A program made the translations under genes and the position numbers. A DNA stretch of 64,000 nt from G964020105 sp964020105 (GTDB lineage: Bacteria > Pseudomonadota > Alphaproteobacteria > WRAU01 > Hepatincolaceae), in assembly GCA_964020105.1 (NCBI GenBank), contig OZ026535.1, positions 620,001 to 684,000 of the forward strand, read 5' to 3'. Numbering within the stretch: position 1 is the stretch's first letter; every line of letters begins with the position of its first letter. The notes under the pieces were generated by a model. The model was not told the DNA's origin and searched no databases. It saw only the letters and a program-made list of their open reading frames with translations. Positions 55,735-64,000 of the stretch are shown one piece after another.

Positions 55735-57075
55735 GTGAAAAACATAATAACAAACAAAAATGAGCTTGTAGAGTATATAGAATCTGGATTCAAAACAAAA
55801 GCAAATCATAGGGTTGGCGTTGAATTTGAAAGCTTTCTTTATAATAAAAAAGATTACTCCCCTCTTCCCTATCGTCATGATGATGGGTTACAAAATCCTT
55901 CAATATTAGCAGTTTTAAGGGATTTTAATCAAAAAAAGTGGTCAAATATAGAGGAAAAAAATCTAACAATAGGACTAAATAGTAATATAGGCTCAATATC
56001 CCTTGAACCTGCAGGTCAATTTGAATTTTCATCTATCCCAGCAAAAGATATACACGAACTAAATAGACATTTAGAAGAATATTTTACTGAATTACTGCCA
56101 ATACTAAATAAAAATGAAATTGGTATGTTTTTTTTAGGATTTAATCCTAAAAATGATGCTGCAACTCTTCCTTTAATGCCTAAGGAACGCTACAAAATTA
56201 TGAATTCCTACATGCCAAAAGTTGGTAGTGAAGGCATTAAAATGATGCGTCAAACTTGTACATTACAAAGCAACCTAGATTTTTCTAATGAAAGCGATCT
56301 AAAAAAGAAAATGAGAGTATCCATGGCTTTGCAGCCCCTTATTGCTGCTATGTTTGCCAATTCCCCTCTTGAGGCAGCTAAAAAAAGCAGTGATCTTACC
56401 CGTAGAGTAAGAGTGTGGCATGATACTGATAATGCTCGCTCTGGCATTTTGGATTTCGTTATTAATGGGGAGTTCACCATAGAAAAATATGTTGATTACG
56501 CTATTATGATACCTATGTACTGCTTATATAGAAACTTAGAATATATAGAGATTCCTCATATTACCTTTAAGGAATATATGACTGGAAAATATAAATTTCC
56601 TGGTATTACTCCAACCATAGAAGATTTTGCATTTCATCTTTCTACTCTTTTTCCAGATGTAAGACTAAAAACATATCTTGAAACCCGCTTAGCTGATTGT
56701 CCGGATGCTGATTATTTACTTACCTTACCTGCATTATTCACAGGGTTATTGTACGATGATAATGCTCTTGAGAATGCTTATAATTTAATAAGTAAGTGGA
56801 CTTATAGTGACCTTAAAACATTAAGGTATGAAGTTATTACTAAAGCTTTAAATGCTGAAATTAGACAAGTTAAATTACTGAATATAGCAAGAGAGTTGCT
56901 TGAAATTGCTAAGGCTGGCTTACAAGGTAGAAAATTAGGAGAAGAGATATATCTTAATCCTTTAGATAATTTGCTTAAGAGTGGAAAAACATTAGCTGAG
57001 CAAAAATTAGATTTATTTGATAGTGTTAGTGGAGATATTAATGAATTTATCAAAAAAATAACATTAAACAAGTAG
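55735..57075 (+). CDS. gshA: Glutamate-cysteine ligase (plant/alphaproteobacterial type)
   Basis: First step of glutathione synthesis. 446 residues with a GTG start, AAGGA about 7 bases upstream. VGVEFESFLY, SISLEPAGQFEFSS, FLGFNP, MPKERYKIMNSYMPKVG and MRQTCTLQSNLDF mark the GCS2 class. Stop codon abuts that of convergent ygfZ (57075/57076), with no terminator between. Confidence 0.95.
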   Translation: MKNIITNKNELVEYIESGFKTKANHRVGVEFESFLYNKKDYSPLPYRHDDGLQNPSILAVLRDFNQKKWSNIEEKNLTIGLNSNIGSISLEPAGQFEFSSIPAKDIHELNRHLEEYFTELLPILNKNEIGMFFLGFNPKNDAATLPLMPKERYKIMNSYMPKVGSEGIKMMRQTCTLQSNLDFSNESDLKKKMRVSMALQPLIAAMFANSPLEAAKKSSDLTRRVRVWHDTDNARSGILDFVINGEFTIEKYVDYAIMIPMYCLYRNLEYIEIPHITFKEYMTGKYKFPGITPTIEDFAFHLSTLFPDVRLKTYLETRLADCPDADYLLTLPALFTGLLYDDNALENAYNLISKWTYSDLKTLRYEVITKALNAEIRQVKLLNIARELLEIAKAGLQGRKLGEEIYLNPLDNLLKSGKTLAEQKLDLFDSVSGDINEFIKKITLNK

Positions 57076-57861
57076 TTAATCTAGTGAATAAATTTTCATC
57101 CACTCTGGTACGTGGATATTTACAACAATATTATTGTAAAATAGTTGGTCATTAAGATGTTTCATTTTAAATAGTATCATAGATTGTTTATCTAAGACGG
57201 CCATTACCTCACCTACTTCTTCATTGTTGATATTGGTAATAATATTGCCTACTGCTAGAGGTTCTGTGGAGTAAGCTCCTACGAGCCTTTTTCTAATCTG
57301 TAGCCTGTGTTTGGCAGACATGGTAAATTCTTGTCCTAAATAGCAACCCTTGTTATAAGAGATGGCATTTAGTTCATCCATTCCGTATTCTATGGGGATA
57401 GTTTTTGTGGCTATAAAATCTGCTCCTTCTGGAATAACGTACTGAAATCGTAATTTATTGTAATCTTCTTTTGCTACTATTTCTCCTGAAAAATCTTGAC
57501 AAATAAGACGATATCCCAGTTCTAATAAGCGTGGATCAATATAGGAAATTATTCCCTCTTCCTGAACAGGGACTTTACTTAGATAGACGTTCAAGTTATT
57601 TTGTATAGTAATGGTAACACGTGCCATTAGTTTACGGTAGTTAAGTAACTGTATTAACCCTTCTGCAAAAATATGATATATATCAATTAAAAAATAATCC
57701 TCAATTTTTATGAGAAAAAAATCGTACTGATATCTTCCCTTAGGAGTTAGCAAACAACAATAGATAGGTTTCTCTTTAGTAAGAGCTATATCATTAGTAA
57801 TTAAATTTTGCAAAAAAGTTTCAGAGTCTAAGCCTAAAACTTTTATTATTTTTCTATCCAT
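57076..57861 (-). CDS. ygfZ: Folate-binding YgfZ/GcvT-like Fe-S protein
   Basis: 261 residues. The signature NKGCYLGQEFTMSAKHR is the conserved K-G-C-Y-x-G-Q-E motif with the key Cys, near the GcvT-like C-terminal domain. YgfZ helps folate-dependent assembly or repair of certain Fe-S proteins. The methyltransferase promoter region starts directly upstream, so the two are divergent. Confidence 0.9.
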   Translation of the reverse strand: MDRKIIKVLGLDSETFLQNLITNDIALTKEKPIYCCLLTPKGRYQYDFFLIKIEDYFLIDIYHIFAEGLIQLLNYRKLMARVTITIQNNLNVYLSKVPVQEEGIISYIDPRLLELGYRLICQDFSGEIVAKEDYNKLRFQYVIPEGADFIATKTIPIEYGMDELNAISYNKGCYLGQEFTMSAKHRLQIRKRLVGAYSTEPLAVGNIITNINNEEVGEVMAVLDKQSMILFKMKHLNDQLFYNNIVVNIHVPEWMKIYSLD

Positions 57862-57883
57862 ATTTATTGTATCAAAATTAATA

Positions 57884-57917
57884 TTGACACAATTGTACTA
57901 TTATTTAGTACAATTGT
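57884..57917 (+). promoter_or_regulatory. Promoter overlapped by a perfect inverted repeat
   Basis: TTGACA at 57884-57889 and a TACAAT at 57909-57914 (19-base spacer) frame a perfect 12-bp inverted repeat ACAATTGTACTA-TTATT-TAGTACAATTGT (57889-57917). The repeat overlaps both boxes, so a dimeric repressor bound here would block transcription of the methyltransferase gene or of divergent ygfZ. The binding protein is not identified. Confidence 0.55.
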
Positions 57918-57997
57918 AAATAATAGGAACTTCTTAATCAATTTGTTATATACACAATCTTTGATTCAGTCTAGAATATAAAAATTTAATTTTTAAT

Positions 57998-58687
57998 ATG
58001 CTTATGGATGTGACTAAAATCAATCAAGTTTTATTTGAGCTAATAAATACTCCACAAGAGATGGACGGCTTATCTTTGTTATCTAAAATAGCTGATAATA
58101 TTATTACAGTATCATTTTTTGATCCTCAATATAGGGGAATTTTAGATAAAATGAGTTACGGTAATGAAGGACAATTAAAGGAAAAAAGACGCTCTTCTCT
58201 AAAACAAATGGACGATACATTAATAAGTCAATTTATAGCTGAAATAGCAAGAGTATTAAAACCCTCAGGTCATTTGTTTTTATGGATAGATAAGTTTCAT
58301 CTGTGTAATGGGTCATCCCATTGGTTTGAAAATACTGATTTATCAATTGTGGATTTGATAGTATGGGAAAAGCATAGAATAGGGATGGGTTATAGAACTA
58401 GGAATAAGTGTGAATTTTTGTTAGTTACTCAAAAAAAACCCACAAAGGCCAAAGGAATTTGGAAAAGTAGAAAAATTCCTAATATTATAAAAGAGCATGT
58501 AATAACAAAATTACATCCTCACTCTAAACCAGTCCACTTACAAAAGTTATTAATAGAAACTGTATCGGAAAAAAATGACTTAGTATTAGACCCTGCCATG
58601 GGCAGTGGTTCTGTATTTGAGGCCTGTAAACTTTCTGATAGAAGTTTCATTGGTGGCGATATTAAACTCCTGAAGAACAAAATTTAG
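57998..58687 (+). CDS. DNA methyltransferase, short beta-class type
   Basis: 229 residues. Motif IV is DPQYRG (DPPY-like; I believe DPQYRG recurs in a family of short alphaproteobacterial and phage methyltransferases), and motif I is the C-terminal DPAMGSGSVFEAC, so the motif order is of the beta class. No target-recognition or CcrM C-terminal domain is present, so it is not plain CcrM. No restriction enzyme lies nearby (orphan). Start could be ATG 57998 or 58004; no clear Shine-Dalgarno. Confidence 0.8.
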   Translation: MLMDVTKINQVLFELINTPQEMDGLSLLSKIADNIITVSFFDPQYRGILDKMSYGNEGQLKEKRRSSLKQMDDTLISQFIAEIARVLKPSGHLFLWIDKFHLCNGSSHWFENTDLSIVDLIVWEKHRIGMGYRTRNKCEFLLVTQKKPTKAKGIWKSRKIPNIIKEHVITKLHPHSKPVHLQKLLIETVSEKNDLVLDPAMGSGSVFEACKLSDRSFIGGDIKLLKNKI

Positions 58688-58791
58688 ATTCTGGTTTACA
58701 TTTTATATTCTTATATGGGTAAAAAGTCTTATATTTATTGATTACATATAATCAGTGTAAATAATTATTGTACCCCTCATGAGAATTATTA

Positions 58792-58820
58792 TTGACTTTA
58801 AAATTATTAGTATTTAGAAT
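58792..58820 (+). promoter_or_regulatory. Promoter for galE
   Basis: TTGACT (58792-58797), 17-base spacer, TAGAAT (58815-58820); the start codon is 39 bases on. Confidence 0.65.
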
Positions 58821-58859
58821 TTAGATGCTATAGGGATAGAAAATTAGGAGTTAAATTAG

Positions 58860-59828
58860 TTGAAAGATACAATTTTGGTAGTTGGTGGAGCTGGTTATAT
58901 AGGCTCGCATACTGTAAAACATTTATTTAACAATTGCTACAAAGTTGTTGTTGCTGATAATTTATCCACAGGTACAGAAAAAGCTGTAAAGAATGCTACT
59001 TTTGTAAAAGCAGATATCTTAGATAAATCATCATTACATAATATTTTTAATACTTATAAAATAAACGCTGTTATACATTTTGCAGCGGCAATACAGGTTG
59101 GTGAAAGTGTTAGTAATCCTGAAAAGTATTATTTTAATAATGTTAATGGTACCCTTAATCTTTTAGAAGTAATGATGCACTATGGTGTTAAGAAATTAAT
59201 TTTCTCTTCTAGTGCTGCAACTTATGGCAACCCAGAATATTTACCAATAGATGAAAAGCATCCACAATGTCCTATAAATCCTTACGGTCAAACTAAATTA
59301 ATCATAGAAAAAGTGTTAGCTGACTATGCTAGAGCATACTCCTTAAAATATATTGCACTGCGCTATTTCAATGCTGCAGGTTGTGATAGTGATGGTGAGC
59401 TTGGTTCCACTATAGCGCTTAATTTGTTGCCTATTATTATGGAGGTTTTAGTTGGAAAGCGTGATGTTCTTAGAGTGTTTGGTCAAGATTATGATACACA
59501 TGACGGTACATGCTTAAGAGATTACGTACATGTTGAAGATTTAGCTGTAGCTCATCGATTAGCTTTAGAAAATCTTGATAAATTTAGTGGTTGTATAAAT
59601 TTAGGAAATAATAATCCAGTATCTGTAAGGGAAATAATAACGGCAACTGAAAAAGTAACAGGTAAGAAATTGCCTGTTGAATACGTTGCTAGAAGGCTTG
59701 GAGATCCTGCAATGCTTTATGCCCTATCAGATAAAGCAAAATCAATACTTGGTTGGACAGCTAAATATAAAAATATAGAAGATATAATTAAAACTGCTTG
59801 GCATTGGGAACAGAATAGAAAATTCTAA
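58860..59828 (+). CDS. galE: UDP-glucose 4-epimerase
   Basis: Interconverts UDP-glucose and UDP-galactose for surface polysaccharide. 322 residues from a TTG start with AGGAG about 9 bases upstream. GGAGYIGSHT (NAD site), SSSAATYGNP, the catalytic Y-x3-K in YGQTKLIIEK, and RYFNAAGCDSDGELG are present. No other galactose genes are near, suggesting an envelope-sugar role. Confidence 0.94.
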   Translation: MKDTILVVGGAGYIGSHTVKHLFNNCYKVVVADNLSTGTEKAVKNATFVKADILDKSSLHNIFNTYKINAVIHFAAAIQVGESVSNPEKYYFNNVNGTLNLLEVMMHYGVKKLIFSSSAATYGNPEYLPIDEKHPQCPINPYGQTKLIIEKVLADYARAYSLKYIALRYFNAAGCDSDGELGSTIALNLLPIIMEVLVGKRDVLRVFGQDYDTHDGTCLRDYVHVEDLAVAHRLALENLDKFSGCINLGNNNPVSVREIITATEKVTGKKLPVEYVARRLGDPAMLYALSDKAKSILGWTAKYKNIEDIIKTAWHWEQNRKF

Positions 59829-59973
59829 TATATCTCTGATTAGGAGCACTTTAAAAGCGTTTCCCCAAAGTTTAATCAACAATTAAGTTGTTCAGCTTGT
59901 AACCTTTGATAAGTTCACACTATTAATTTCTAGCTTATACCTTGTAATTATTAGGCATATTTTTTGGCAATAG

Positions 59974-61749
59974 TTACCCAATATCGCGGATAACTAGATT
60001 TGTTTGTAGTTTTGCTTGATAAACACTTACTTTTAATGCCACTACTAAATCAACCCTTTCACCTTCTTTTTTAATTAAAGTATCTCCTAATTTCCCTGGT
60101 AAACATTTATAACAAAATGCTTTGGCTTTCGCATTAAATCCATCATTTAACTCTACCATTATATGATTCTTATTTTCACCTATTTGCCTTACATAAGTTA
60201 TTTGTACATTATTTAACATAAACATAGGCTCACTAAAATCAATCCCGAATGGCTGCATATTCTGGATATTTTCTGCAAATTCAATATTGACAGCCTTTAA
60301 ACTTATAATATCATCTATAACGATACTGCTTTCAGTTTGTGCATTATTTGTTATCTTTTGACTTATTTTATCATTAAAAAAATTAAAAATATCATCTTTT
60401 TTTGTGATATCAAAAGAAAAACCCACAGCCATAGCATGTCCTCCACCTTTTAATATTAAGCCCTTTTGTTTGGCTCCAATAATAATATCTCCAATATTGA
60501 CACTGTCAATTGATCTCCCAGAGCATGTGGCAATACCAGTATTTTTATCAATTGCATAAATAAGTGCAGGTTTTGCATAATTATCTTTTATTCTCCCTGC
60601 AATAATTCCAACAATTCCAGCCATCCAATCCTGAGAGCCTACAAAAATACAACTAGAACCATGTATATCCATCTTATCAATCAACTGTACTGCTGATTGG
60701 ATGATTCTATCTTCTTCTTGTTGCCTAGAATGATTTATTTTAATTAATTTTCTTGCTAAATCATTGGTAATACTGCTATCTTCTGCCAGAAATAAATTTA
60801 GCGCTATATTTGAATCACCCATGCGAGATCCTGAATTTATACATGGGCCAAAGGAAAAGGCCAAGGTTTCAACATCAAGGGGTTTATTAAGACCTAAATT
60901 ATCACTTAAAGCTTTTAAAGAATGATTATTTCTTTTTTGCATTAATTTAATGCCTTGAAATACCATAGATCTATTCAATCCTCGTAAAGGTACCATATCG
61001 CAAACTGTACCTAGGGCAACTAGATCTAAATATTTCATTATATCTTCCTTGCTGCAATCATTTTGCTTGTAATAATTTTGACGCTCCAAATAAGTATTTA
61101 GTGCTATAAGAAATAAAAATACCAACCCAACTGTACAAAGATTATGTTCTTCTGAGTAATCATCTATTCTTTTTGGATTAATTATAGCATCAGCATTAGG
61201 CATATTAATATCTAAAACATGATGATCTATAATAACTACTTTCATACCCATTTCTTTAGCTTTTGCTATCTCAGCAACAGCAGAACTACCGTTATCAAGT
61301 AAAATTAATAAATCAGCGCCAAATTTTTCAATATTCTTAAGTGATTTCATACTTATTCCATAACCCTCTGTATAACGATCTGGTATATATGAAATAACCT
61401 CTGCCTTTAGTTTTTTCAAATATTTAACTAGAATAGCTGTTGAGGTTATACCATCAACATCATAATCACCAAGAATTACTATTTTTGTTTTTTTATTTAA
61501 AGCTTCATAAATAATAGAGCATGCCTTTTCCATATCTCTTATTTTATAAGGATCTTTTAATTGATTCTTTATTTTAGGATCTAAAAAAGACTGAATTTCT
61601 TTTAAATCAACTTTTCTTTTATAAAGAACACCAGCAATAACTCTATCTATTGAGTATATTCTAGATATTTGATCTATTATTAAATTGTCTTCTTCCGCTT
61701 TTATCCATTTTTTATTACTGAAAGAAATATCTTTTAAAATATTAACCAT
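59974..61749 (-). CDS. recJ: Single-strand-specific exonuclease RecJ
   Basis: 5'-3' exonuclease of recombination and mismatch repair. DHH-family motifs: ILGDYDVDGITST, LLDNGSS, VVIIDHHV, GTVCDMVP and, in the DHHA1 region, LKGGGHAMAVGFSF. The frame extends to a TTG at 61761; ATG 61749 (MVNILKDISF) is preferred. 591 residues, normal. It follows the OmpA-like lipoprotein gene closely. Confidence 0.94.
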   Translation of the reverse strand: MVNILKDISFSNKKWIKAEEDNLIIDQISRIYSIDRVIAGVLYKRKVDLKEIQSFLDPKIKNQLKDPYKIRDMEKACSIIYEALNKKTKIVILGDYDVDGITSTAILVKYLKKLKAEVISYIPDRYTEGYGISMKSLKNIEKFGADLLILLDNGSSAVAEIAKAKEMGMKVVIIDHHVLDINMPNADAIINPKRIDDYSEEHNLCTVGLVFLFLIALNTYLERQNYYKQNDCSKEDIMKYLDLVALGTVCDMVPLRGLNRSMVFQGIKLMQKRNNHSLKALSDNLGLNKPLDVETLAFSFGPCINSGSRMGDSNIALNLFLAEDSSITNDLARKLIKINHSRQQEEDRIIQSAVQLIDKMDIHGSSCIFVGSQDWMAGIVGIIAGRIKDNYAKPALIYAIDKNTGIATCSGRSIDSVNIGDIIIGAKQKGLILKGGGHAMAVGFSFDITKKDDIFNFFNDKISQKITNNAQTESSIVIDDIISLKAVNIEFAENIQNMQPFGIDFSEPMFMLNNVQITYVRQIGENKNHIMVELNDGFNAKAKAFCYKCLPGKLGDTLIKKEGERVDLVVALKVSVYQAKLQTNLVIRDIG

Positions 61750-61762
61750 TGATTTTACCAAC

Positions 61763-62314
61763 CTAATATTGCTTTTCTATTAAACAATCATATGTATGTG
61801 TTGCCAAAGGGGTATTTAAAAATACAACCTCTACCCTTTGATTATATTTTGTAGTGGCGTTGTTATACTTATGAGAATCTTCCTTAACTAGATTACTGTA
61901 ATTACCACAAAATAACGTGGTAGTATATGTTAATAAAATATCATTTGCTAATAATTCCTTAATTACAGAGACCGCCCTGCGGGAAGATAATAACATAACA
62001 TCAGAAGTATTTGTATTAGCTTCAAAATTACTAGCATGTCCCAAAATCAAGATATTCCTTGGACATATGCTATGTAATTTTGCTATATTTTTTATGATAT
62101 TCTTATCATTATTATTTATAGAGGTCACAAAATTATCAAAATAGAAAACAGCAACTAGCCAATCTAATTTATCATCAAGATTGTCTATATTGCATATCTT
62201 ATTGAATTTCAGTACTAAATCTGTTCTTACCTTTTCTTTAGCTAAATATTCTTCTGAAGGCTTAACACAAGAATATAAAAGGCACGAACCAAGTAAAAAA
62301 ACCAATATTCTCAT
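61763..62314 (-). CDS. OmpA-domain lipoprotein
   Basis: From ATG 62314, about 183 residues: MRILVFLLGSCLLYSC is a lipoprotein signal with lipobox LYSC. The C-terminal half has the OmpA_C pattern (NILILGHASN..SSRRAVSVIKELLA, and NQRVEVVFL) that binds peptidoglycan in Pal/OmpA proteins. The region before it is short and helical. A longer start at 62341 overlaps the upstream hydrolase; AGGAGA lies 12 bases before 62314. Likely an outer-membrane/murein tether. Confidence 0.75.
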   Translation of the reverse strand: MRILVFLLGSCLLYSCVKPSEEYLAKEKVRTDLVLKFNKICNIDNLDDKLDWLVAVFYFDNFVTSINNNDKNIIKNIAKLHSICPRNILILGHASNFEANTNTSDVMLLSSRRAVSVIKELLANDILLTYTTTLFCGNYSNLVKEDSHKYNNATTKYNQRVEVVFLNTPLATHTYDCLIEKQY

Positions 62315-62330
62315 AAAATGTAATCTTCTC

Positions 62331-63032
62331 CTAAAATCCATCTAACCAATATTTTAATAACACAGATACTGCTTCTTTCTGATCAATTGGTGATAAATGC
62401 GCGGCATTATCAATTATACTAACTTTTGCGTGCTTTATATTGGCAGCCATCTCTCTGTGCAATAATGCCGGAGTAATAGTATCATAAGTACTTCCTATAA
62501 TTAGGGTATCTACGTCATAGGATTTAAAATCCTCAACCGAGGAGGATCTTGATAAAATCATCCTCTGTTGATTGATAAAAACCTCTTTACCTAAAGATTT
62601 TGTCATATCTTTAATAAGTTCTGTGTTTTCTTTCGTTGTATTTCTTATATAAAGAGTAATATTTGCATCATTGATGGCAGAGAAATTATCACTTGATAAT
62701 TGGCTAACATCTTTTATTTGTTGTAATCGCTGCTGTTTTTTCTCTAAACTATCTTCATAATAGGTTGTGTTAATCAAACATAATCCCATAATCATTTTTT
62801 TGCATTGGCGCATGATTTCCATGGCAACATAGCCCCCCATAGATGTTCCTACCAAATAAAATGATCTGTTATTCATTTTTTCTATAATGAACTTAGCTGC
62901 TGAATGTATATTAGTGAAATCTTTCAGAGTAAAAACGAATACATCAAATAAAGCTTCTAGAGTCTTTATTTGATGATTATATAATCTTTCATCACACAAT
63001 AATGCCGGAATAAAAACCACAGCTTTCCTCAT
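62331..63032 (-). CDS. Alpha/beta hydrolase
   Basis: 233 residues with the nucleophile elbow GTSMGG and a C-terminal AAHLSP His region; Asp in STYDTITP. MhpC/BioH-like size. It contains no signal peptide; substrate unknown. First of the hydrolase-lipoprotein-recJ group. Confidence 0.8.
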   Translation of the reverse strand: MRKAVVFIPALLCDERLYNHQIKTLEALFDVFVFTLKDFTNIHSAAKFIIEKMNNRSFYLVGTSMGGYVAMEIMRQCKKMIMGLCLINTTYYEDSLEKKQQRLQQIKDVSQLSSDNFSAINDANITLYIRNTTKENTELIKDMTKSLGKEVFINQQRMILSRSSSVEDFKSYDVDTLIIGSTYDTITPALLHREMAANIKHAKVSIIDNAAHLSPIDQKEAVSVLLKYWLDGF

Positions 63033-63147
63033 CTATGCACTCCGAATGGCATTATACTAATAGCTAAAAATAACATAATAAAGTATAGTAAGTCAATATA
63101 ATCCATACTGTTATCATTATTTATTTTATAAAAACAAACTTATATAA

Positions 63148-64000
63148 CTATTTAATGATATTAATTTCTCTAAAAAACTTTATTGCACCTGGATGGTATG
63201 GTATTGCATTATTTTTATTAGATATATGCACCTCTTTTGGTATATTAAAATGCAGTTCGTACTCTGCCTCTGCCATTGTTGGTAAGCCACTATAGAATAT
63301 CTTCATAAAATAGTATATAAAATCCTCAGATAAGGTAGTGTTAGTAATAATAGTGGCATATACTCCTAGTGTTTTAACTTCTTTATGTTGTCCTTTGTAT
63401 GTTAATGCAGGAATTACTACTCTGTTATAAAAAGGATATTTTTCTGTGATTTTATCAATATGTTTATCCTCAGGAATATCAAGGAATCGTAGTTCACATG
63501 AATTAAAGGCATCTTTTATTGCAGGGCTAATATGCCCAGCAATTGAAAAAACAGCGTCTATTTCGTTATTACAAAGTTTTGTAAAGCTCTCTGCTAATGG
63601 TTTATCAGTGATATTAAAATTTTCATAATCAGCATTCACGTAGCCATAACCACGAGCATAAACTTTAGCTGCCAAAAATGTGCCTGATTTTACTCCAAAT
63701 AATTCTAATCTCCTACCCTTCAAAGCGTAAATATCACTGATGTCAGAATCTTTCCTTACTATTATATTAAAAGTACCAGAATACATTGTAAACAGCTTAC
63801 GTAAAGACTTATTTTTACGTAAGAAAAACTCTCCATCTCCCTTATAATTAAAATATGCCGCGTCCTCTTGCGATAAAATCAAATCAGCCTCTTTATTAGA
63901 TAATAATTCTAAATTGTTAACTGATCCCTCTGTGGCTATATTATTACATACATTAACCAGATTATTCTCTAGCATATATTTACATAAATAATTGGCTATC
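63148..64000 (-). CDS. TAXI-type TRAP transporter solute-binding protein, 5' end outside the window
   Basis: The frame continues upstream of the ATG at 63975 to the window edge (IANYLCKY just before it), so the N-terminus with the signal peptide is missing. Visible: ATEGSVNNLELLSNKEADLILSQEDAA and VKSGTFLAAK, then DAVFSIAGH, CELRFLDIPEDK and YKGQHKEVKTLGVYATI, the usual TAXI order, ending HPGAIKFFRE. It binds a carboxylate or amino-acid-like ligand in the periplasm; permease genes are not visible. Confidence 0.85.
   Translation of the reverse strand, partial: IANYLCKYMLENNLVNVCNNIATEGSVNNLELLSNKEADLILSQEDAAYFNYKGDGEFFLRKNKSLRKLFTMYSGTFNIIVRKDSDISDIYALKGRRLELFGVKSGTFLAAKVYARGYGYVNADYENFNITDKPLAESFTKLCNNEIDAVFSIAGHISPAIKDAFNSCELRFLDIPEDKHIDKITEKYPFYNRVVIPALTYKGQHKEVKTLGVYATIITNTTLSEDFIYYFMKIFYSGLPTMAEAEYELHFNIPKEVHISNKNNAIPYHPGAIKFFREINIIK

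Noticed and set aside
57998..58687. Naming the methyltransferase CcrM
   Set aside because: It lacks the CcrM length (about 350 residues) and C-terminal domain, and motif IV differs.

Overview
The window looks like a chromosomal segment of an AT-rich, probably host-associated alphaproteobacterium. Alphaproteobacterial signs are a GcrA-type cell-cycle regulator, a class I lysyl-tRNA synthetase, plant-type glutamate-cysteine ligase, TrmFO, and the order rpsF-rpsR-DUF2232-rplI-dnaB. Signs of reductive evolution are the low GC, several broken genes, long gene-free stretches with decayed coding sequence, a fragmentary transposase and salvage genes (upp-uraA). A Rickettsiales- or Holosporales-like lineage is my best guess; the sequence alone does not settle it.

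Layout. 0-5 kb: end of a HigA-like antitoxin, then alr and the ribosomal/replication operon rpsF-rpsR-DUF2232-rplI-dnaB on the minus strand. 5-10 kb: fatty acid synthesis genes fabD-fabG-acpP-fabF followed by an mltG split by a one-base frameshift in an A7 run. 10-16 kb: divergent outer-membrane barrel and LolA-like + MMPL/RND exporter genes. 16-23 kb: eno, purB, sodC, purA, ubiX, trmFO. 23-29 kb: an unknown membrane protein, a 1.9-kb decayed stretch, and rpmF-plsX-fabH. 29-32 kb: a BamE-like lipoprotein, a 200-bp tandem duplication and two tandem secreted metallo-beta-lactamase-fold paralogues, the first without metal ligands. 32-37 kb: rpiB-glyA-nusB-thiL and upp-uraA. 37-41.5 kb: a wrecked restriction-modification gene, an IS1595-like transposase remnant, tRNA-Glu with a degenerate duplicate, and a parS-like site. 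41.5-49 kb: serine hydrolase, rpsD, and a five-gene envelope operon (LolA-like, two FtsX/MacB-type permeases, ATPase, outer-membrane barrel). 49-64 kb: Nudix, gcrA, lysK, ubiD, ubiA, rsmE, gshA, ygfZ, a DNA methyltransferase behind a palindromic operator, galE, recJ and associated genes, and the end of a TAXI-type binding protein.

The most interesting theme is the pair of envelope clusters at 10.7-15.7 kb and 44.1-49.3 kb. Both contain a LolA-like periplasmic protein with a shared MGSD-x-SY-x-DI motif and an outer-membrane barrel with a shared GRxx(I/L)TW motif, but one uses an RND/MMPL pump and the other a LolCDE/MacB-like ABC transporter as inner-membrane engine. They look like two parallel trans-envelope carriers for a hydrophobic cargo. 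Other genes form recognisable pathways: FASII and phospholipid entry (fabD/G/F/H, acpP, plsX), ubiquinone (ubiA, ubiD, ubiX), AMP synthesis from IMP (purA, purB), thiamin diphosphate (thiL and a thiamin-type Nudix) and uracil salvage.
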